A DNA stretch of 64,000 bases, taken from positions 62,001 to 126,000 of the forward strand of contig JAFGUF010000012.1 of the NCBI GenBank assembly GCA_016938675.1, in the 5' to 3' direction. How positions within the stretch are numbered: the stretch's first letter is position 1; each line of letters starts with the position of its first letter. The notes under the pieces were generated by a model. The model had not been told where the DNA came from. It saw only the letters and a program-made list of their open reading frames with translations, and did no database searches. Source of the DNA: Clostridia bacterium (GTDB lineage Bacteria; Bacillota; Clostridia; Christensenellales; UMGS416). Shown one piece after another: positions 63,072 to 64,000 of the stretch. Made by a program: the position numbers and the translations under genes.

Positions 63072-63122
63072 TAGGCTCCCCTTGTAGGGGAGCTGTCACG
63101 CATTGCGTGACTGAGAGGTTTC
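63072..63122. repeat. Dispersed repeat, family B, copy near the right end
   Basis: TAGGCTCCCCTTGTAGGGG, then AGCTGTCACGC, ATTGCGTGACTGAGAGG and TTT. The variable hairpin GTCACGC/GCGTGAC differs from the other copies while the head and the GAGAGG end are kept. Confidence 0.75.
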
Positions 63123-63173
63123 AGATTGCATAACTGCCTTCGAAATTAATCCTAATCTATGGCATTATTTTAA

Positions 63174-63226
63174 TTAAGGGGTTGTTAAGGTACCTTAATT
63201 ACAAGGGCGGTGGGTGGGTTAAGATT
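63174..63226. repeat. Dispersed palindromic repeat, family A, copy 3
   Basis: TAAGGGGTTG is followed by the perfect palindrome TTAAGGTACCTTAA (63185-63198), then TTACAAGGGCGGTGGGTGGG. Flanks match copy 2 in the same orientation; the palindrome centre is the shortest of the three. Confidence 0.7.
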
Positions 63227-63275
63227 GAACTAATTCATTTAGAAAACTATACACAAGGAGCTTCAATTAATAAAC

Positions 63276-63300
63276 AAAAACCCGCTGATATTTCAACGGG
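63276..63300 (-). terminator. Terminator of the partial ABC exporter gene
   Basis: On the minus strand CCCGTTGA and TCAGCGGG pair with one mismatch around AATA, followed by TTTTTG. It lies 24 bases past the stop codon. Confidence 0.7.
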
Positions 63301-63324
63301 CTCTTCATTATAATTTAAATCTAA

Positions 63325-64000
63325 TTATGCTTCCTCCTCATAATACTGCGCCTGCGCCTGCCATAGCTCGCTATATTTTCCGCAGCCTGCTTTGAGCAGC
63401 TCATCATGGGTGCCTCTTTGTATTATTTCGCCCTTGTCAAATACCATTATGTCATGGCAGAACCTGCAGCTTGAAAGCCTGTGGCTTATATAGATGGCCG
63501 TTTTGTTCCCTACCAGACTATCAAACTTTGAGTATATTTCAAATTCGCTTATGGGGTCTAGCGAGGCTGTGGGCTCATCAAGGATTATGATTGGTGCGTT
63601 TTTATACAGCGCTCTGGATATTGCCATCTTCTGCATCTCGCCGCCGGAGAAGTCAACGCCTGCCTCATCGAAATCGCGCTTTATGTATGTGTCGATGCCA
63701 TTTGGCAGCATTTGCATTCTTTCCTTGAGCCCTGCCATATCCGCGCACTCCCCTACTCTTTTTTCATCGGGGCTAACCGAGGCGGATATATTCTGCGCCA
63801 CGCTGAATGAAAACATCTTAAAATCCTGAAAAACTACCGAAAAGAGCGACATATATTCATTTAAATCATATTTTTTTATGTCTATGCCGTTTAGGTATAT
63901 CTCGCCTTCTGTCGGGTCGTACAGCCTGCAAAGCAGTTTGATCATCGTGGTCTTGCCCGCTCCGTTCATGCCCACAACCGCCAGCCTTTCGCCGATATTG
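63325..64000 (-). CDS. ABC exporter ATP-binding domain, N-terminus beyond the window
   Basis: The frame is open to base 64000 (NIGERLAVVGMNGAGKTT at the edge), so at least 224 residues are visible and the membrane domain would lie beyond the window. Walker A is GMNGAGKTT, the signature is FSGGEMQK, Walker B is IIILDEPTASLD, and the H-loop is in YISHRLSS. The order and signature fit a fused ABC transporter permease/ATPase of the exporter class. The substrate cannot be told. Confidence 0.92.
   Translation of the reverse strand, partial: NIGERLAVVGMNGAGKTTMIKLLCRLYDPTEGEIYLNGIDIKKYDLNEYMSLFSVVFQDFKMFSFSVAQNISASVSPDEKRVGECADMAGLKERMQMLPNGIDTYIKRDFDEAGVDFSGGEMQKMAISRALYKNAPIIILDEPTASLDPISEFEIYSKFDSLVGNKTAIYISHRLSSCRFCHDIMVFDKGEIIQRGTHDELLKAGCGKYSELWQAQAQYYEEEA

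Noticed and set aside
1-64000. CRISPR array, rRNA or tRNA genes
   Set aside because: No regularly spaced direct repeats, rRNA core sequences or cloverleaf with GTTC arm were recognised.

Overview
The window reads as chromosomal DNA of an anaerobic, amino-acid-fermenting Clostridia-type Firmicute (my inference). The grounds are strong GGAGG-type ribosome sites, lipoboxes, many hairpin-plus-T-run terminators, a complete lysine-fermentation operon, an arginine-to-spermidine operon of the carboxyspermidine type, and short dispersed palindromic repeats of a kind I associate with gut Clostridia. No rRNA, tRNA, CRISPR array or intact insertion sequence was seen. Genus and species cannot be told from the sequence alone.

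Layout. 1-6068 (minus strand): a signalling cassette of a surface leucine-rich-repeat (LRR) lipoprotein, two paralogous helix-turn-helix proteins, a membrane Ser/Thr kinase with an LRR ectodomain, and an HD-like plus RyR-domain protein cut by the window edge. 6257-8260: an EamA transporter with a His-rich tail and a HAD-IIA phosphatase. 8631-18423: the lysine-fermentation operon kce-kdd-kamA-kamB-kamD-kamE-aminotransferase-CoA transferase A/B, preceded by a lysine riboswitch. The P1 helix of the riboswitch shares its 3' strand with the terminator stem, so it should be a lysine-induced ON switch. 18759-27317: an oligopeptide ABC transporter (oppABCDF) with an enlarged OppC and two small trailing membrane proteins. 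27764-31430 (plus): a GntR/ABC operon. 31455-37222: a lipoprotein, a serine hydrolase, an aldo/keto reductase with ferredoxin-type clusters, a GNAT enzyme and a secreted membrane-anchored protein. 37317-39674: an A/T-rich stretch holding a zinc-ribbon/SEC-C protein interrupted by one in-frame TAA. 39914-45206: an AraC/GyrI regulator, an RCC1-like protein, and a DHHW/MBOAT surface-acylation pair. 45509-55832: a secreted protein, a 1631-residue hybrid histidine kinase, a WYL regulator, a lipoprotein and a small XRE membrane regulator. 55951-62753: an EamA transporter, a repeat mosaic, and speA-speB-carboxyspermidine dehydrogenase-decarboxylase. 63325-64000: the end of an ABC exporter.

How it fits together. 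OppABCDF would bring in peptides. Lysine released from them would turn on the kam/kce operon through the riboswitch, yielding acetoacetate, acetoacetyl-CoA and butyrate-type products. Arginine is diverted to agmatine, putrescine and spermidine. The most unusual items are the ON-type lysine riboswitch on a catabolic operon that has an aminotransferase where 3-aminobutyryl-CoA ammonia-lyase usually sits, and the LRR/HTH/LRR-kinase/RyR cassette.
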